From assembly GCF_900109725.1 (NCBI RefSeq), contig NZ_FOBC01000003.1:62001-126000 (forward strand): 64,000 bases of DNA, given 5' to 3'. A model generated the notes under the pieces. It was not told the DNA's origin, did no database searches, and saw nothing but the letters and a program-made list of their open reading frames with translations. The stretch comes from Halomonas daqiaonensis (GTDB lineage Bacteria > Pseudomonadota > Gammaproteobacteria > Pseudomonadales > Halomonadaceae). Positions 60,200 to 64,000 of this stretch are shown here, one piece after another (position 1 is the first letter of the stretch; each line of letters starts with the position of its first letter). The position numbers and the translations under genes were made by a program.

Positions 60200-60559
60200 A
60201 TGCCAGCCGCCATCACCGACAACGGTCCCGGGGATCACGGGAGCCGGAGCAGGCGCCGCGCGACTCGTTGGTGGCTGGCAGGGTTGCTGGTGGGATGCCT
60301 GCTGCCGGCCAGCCTGGCTCAGGTCGACTCCCTGCGTCTCGTCGAGCGCACCGCTCAGGTCAGCCTCCTGGTACCGACACTGCTGCGTGTGCGCTCCCGT
60401 CTGCATGCCCGTCGTCGTGCCCTGGTACGCTGGGTCCGGCTAGTCGCCGGCCGGGCGCGGATCGAGGCAAGGGCCGTTGTCCGGCCCTTCCTTCAGCCGT
60501 GTCACCCGGTTGCCGCACATGATGTCCTGACGCGTCGTGGCCCTCCCTGCCTCCGATGA
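60200..60559 (+). CDS. Unrecognised small secretory protein with C-terminal RGPP; candidate secA-regulating arrest peptide
   Basis: I do not recognise this 119-residue protein. The N-terminus has a basic stretch (RSRRRATRWW, residues 16-25), a hydrophobic core to residue 40 and a possible signal peptidase site (ASLA-QV); LVGC33 also resembles a lipobox. The rest is rich in Arg, Val and Leu. The last residues are L-T-R-R113-G-P-P116-C-L-R. RGPP resembles the RAPP/RAGP arrest motifs of SecM-like peptides, where the stall is 3 to 5 codons before the stop, as here. A GGGAGG site lies 11 bases before the ATG. It sits 69 bases before secA in the same direction, exactly where SecM is in E. coli and where Pseudomonas has an M23 peptidase gene. 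Function is inferred, not shown. Confidence 0.7.
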   Translation: MPAAITDNGPGDHGSRSRRRATRWWLAGLLVGCLLPASLAQVDSLRLVERTAQVSLLVPTLLRVRSRLHARRRALVRWVRLVAGRARIEARAVVRPFLQPCHPVAAHDVLTRRGPPCLR

Positions 60560-60598
60560 CGAGACCGCTCGGAGAGGTCGCGGACCGCTGTCCGCGAC
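60551..60598 (+). promoter_or_regulatory. Two RNA stems around the stop of the small ORF, before secA
   Basis: Stem A: CTCCGA (60551-60556, the last two sense codons of the small ORF) pairs with TCGGAG (60569-60574), which includes part of the strong Shine-Dalgarno sequence GGAGAGG (60571-60577); the stop codon is in the loop. Stem B: GTCGCGGAC (60577-60585) pairs perfectly with GTCCGCGAC (60590-60598) with a 4-base loop and no following T-tract. A ribosome stalled at RGPP would cover the left arm of stem A and free GGAGAGG. Confidence 0.55.
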
Positions 60599-60628
60599 GC
60601 GATGCCACAAGCAGCTACTGGACCCTTC

Positions 60629-63364
<2,736 letters not shown>

Positions 63365-63392
63365 GGCGGAAGGCGGGATAGGAGACGAAACG

Positions 63393-64000
63393 ATGGCAGT
63401 CGGCGAGACGCGTTTTCCGGCGATGCCGGTGATCGAGGGGGTGCGACTGGGCACCGCCATGGCCGGAATCAAGAAGCCAGATCGTCGCGATCTGGTGGTA
63501 ATCGAGATCCTCGAGGGGGCCAGGGTGTCCGGCGTCTTCACGCGCAATGCCTTCTGTGCGGCGCCGGTGACGGTGGCTCGTGAGCACCTCGCCGCCTGCG
63601 CGGCGCGAGGGGTGGGATCGCGTTACCTGGTGATCAACACCGGCAATGCCAATGCCGGTACCGGCGAGACGGGCCTGCGGGACGCTCGTGCCAGCTGTGC
63701 CGAACTGGCACGGCTGACCGGTGTGGGCGAGCAGAGCGTGCTGCCGTTTTCCACCGGGGTGATCGGTGAGCCGCTGCCCATCGAGCGCCTGCTGGCGGGC
63801 TTGCCTACGGCCCTGCAGACGCTCGGCGATGGCGCCACTGCCTGGCGAGAGGCTGGCGAGGGCATCCTGACCACCGACACTCGGGCCAAGGGTGCCAGCG
63901 TGACCCTGGCGCTGGGCAACGAGACGGTGACCATCAACGGTATCGCCAAGGGCTCGGGGATGATTCGTCCCGACATGGCCACCATGCTGGCCTTCGTGGC
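63393..64000 (+). CDS. argJ: Glutamate N-acetyltransferase / ornithine acetyltransferase ArgJ, N-terminal part (cut by window edge)
   Basis: ArgJ moves the acetyl group from N-acetylornithine to glutamate, the cyclic route of arginine synthesis. The first 202 residues are seen: GVRLGTAMAGIKKPDRRDLVVIEILEGARVSGVFTRNAFCAAPV, VINTGNANAGTGETGLRDA, LPFSTGVIGEPLPIERLLAGL and the autocleavage site D-M-A-T197-M-L-A-F, where Thr197 becomes the nucleophile of the beta chain. AGGAGA precedes the ATG. secA followed by argJ is also the Pseudomonas order. Confidence 0.95.
   Translation, partial: MAVGETRFPAMPVIEGVRLGTAMAGIKKPDRRDLVVIEILEGARVSGVFTRNAFCAAPVTVAREHLAACAARGVGSRYLVINTGNANAGTGETGLRDARASCAELARLTGVGEQSVLPFSTGVIGEPLPIERLLAGLPTALQTLGDGATAWREAGEGILTTDTRAKGASVTLALGNETVTINGIAKGSGMIRPDMATMLAFV

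Overview
The window is one uninterrupted stretch of core chromosome from a high-GC gammaproteobacterium. The gene order (gatCA / mreBCD-maf-rng-yhdP-tldD / darP-pmbA / npr-rapZ-ptsN-hpf-rpoN-lptBAC-kdsCD-yrbG / mlaFEDCB-ibaG-murA-hisGD / degS-like protease / rplM-rpsI-petABC-sspAB / dolP-diaA-yraN-lpoA / rsmI-rnpB / dcw cluster / lpxC-dciA-secA-argJ) is that of the Oceanospirillales/Pseudomonas side of the class. Base composition, protein sequences and the style of intergenic repeats fit Halomonas or a close relative (Halomonadaceae); the genus is an inference from memory, not from a search. I see no tRNA, prophage, insertion sequence, CRISPR array or plasmid gene. Coding density is very high and the only gene-free stretch over 300 bases holds rnpB.

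Layout. 1-515: gatA (cut by the window edge) and gatC, leftward. 697-10583: rightward shape and cell-wall block mreB-mreC-mreD-maf-rng-yhdP-tldD. 10584-10755: a nested inverted repeat between convergent genes. 10756-12723: darP (leftward) and pmbA (rightward; partner of TldD). 12728-20935: leftward operon yrbG-kdsD-kdsC-lptC-lptA-lptB-rpoN-hpf-ptsN-rapZ-npr, joining Kdo synthesis, LPS transport, sigma-54 and the nitrogen PTS. 21072-27906: rightward mlaFEDCB-ibaG-murA-hisG-hisD. 27995-31946: periplasmic protease, Nif3-like protein, ZapG and ZapE. 32187-37168: rplM-rpsI, the cytochrome bc1 operon and sspAB. 37241-40561: leftward lpoA-yraN-diaA-dolP. 40607-59459: rsmI, rnpB and the whole dcw division/wall cluster from rsmH to ftsZ, then lpxC. 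59632-64000: dciA (leftward), a small secretory ORF, secA and the start of argJ.

The genes mainly build the envelope. The dcw cluster makes and polymerises meso-DAP peptidoglycan and places the divisome; MreBCD drives elongation; LpoA activates PBP1A; LptABC, KdsCD and LpxC make and export LPS; MlaFEDCB keeps outer-membrane lipid asymmetry; SecA exports the envelope proteins.

The most interesting part is 60200-60628. A 119-residue, unrecognised protein with an N-terminal export signal lies directly upstream of secA and ends in R-R-G-P-P-C-L-R. RGPP is a variant of the RAPP/RAGP arrest motif that stalls ribosomes in SecM-like monitoring peptides. The RNA around its stop codon can fold so that a strong Shine-Dalgarno sequence pairs with the last two sense codons, which a ribosome stalled at RGPP would open. 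This looks like an independent secretion-monitoring switch for secA. Other notable items are a near-perfect sigma-54 promoter reading into rpoN itself, a perfect inverted repeat abutting the -10 box of a putative ftsA promoter, an apparent AUC start for mreC, no visible mraZ, and rnpB running into the dcw cluster with no visible terminator.
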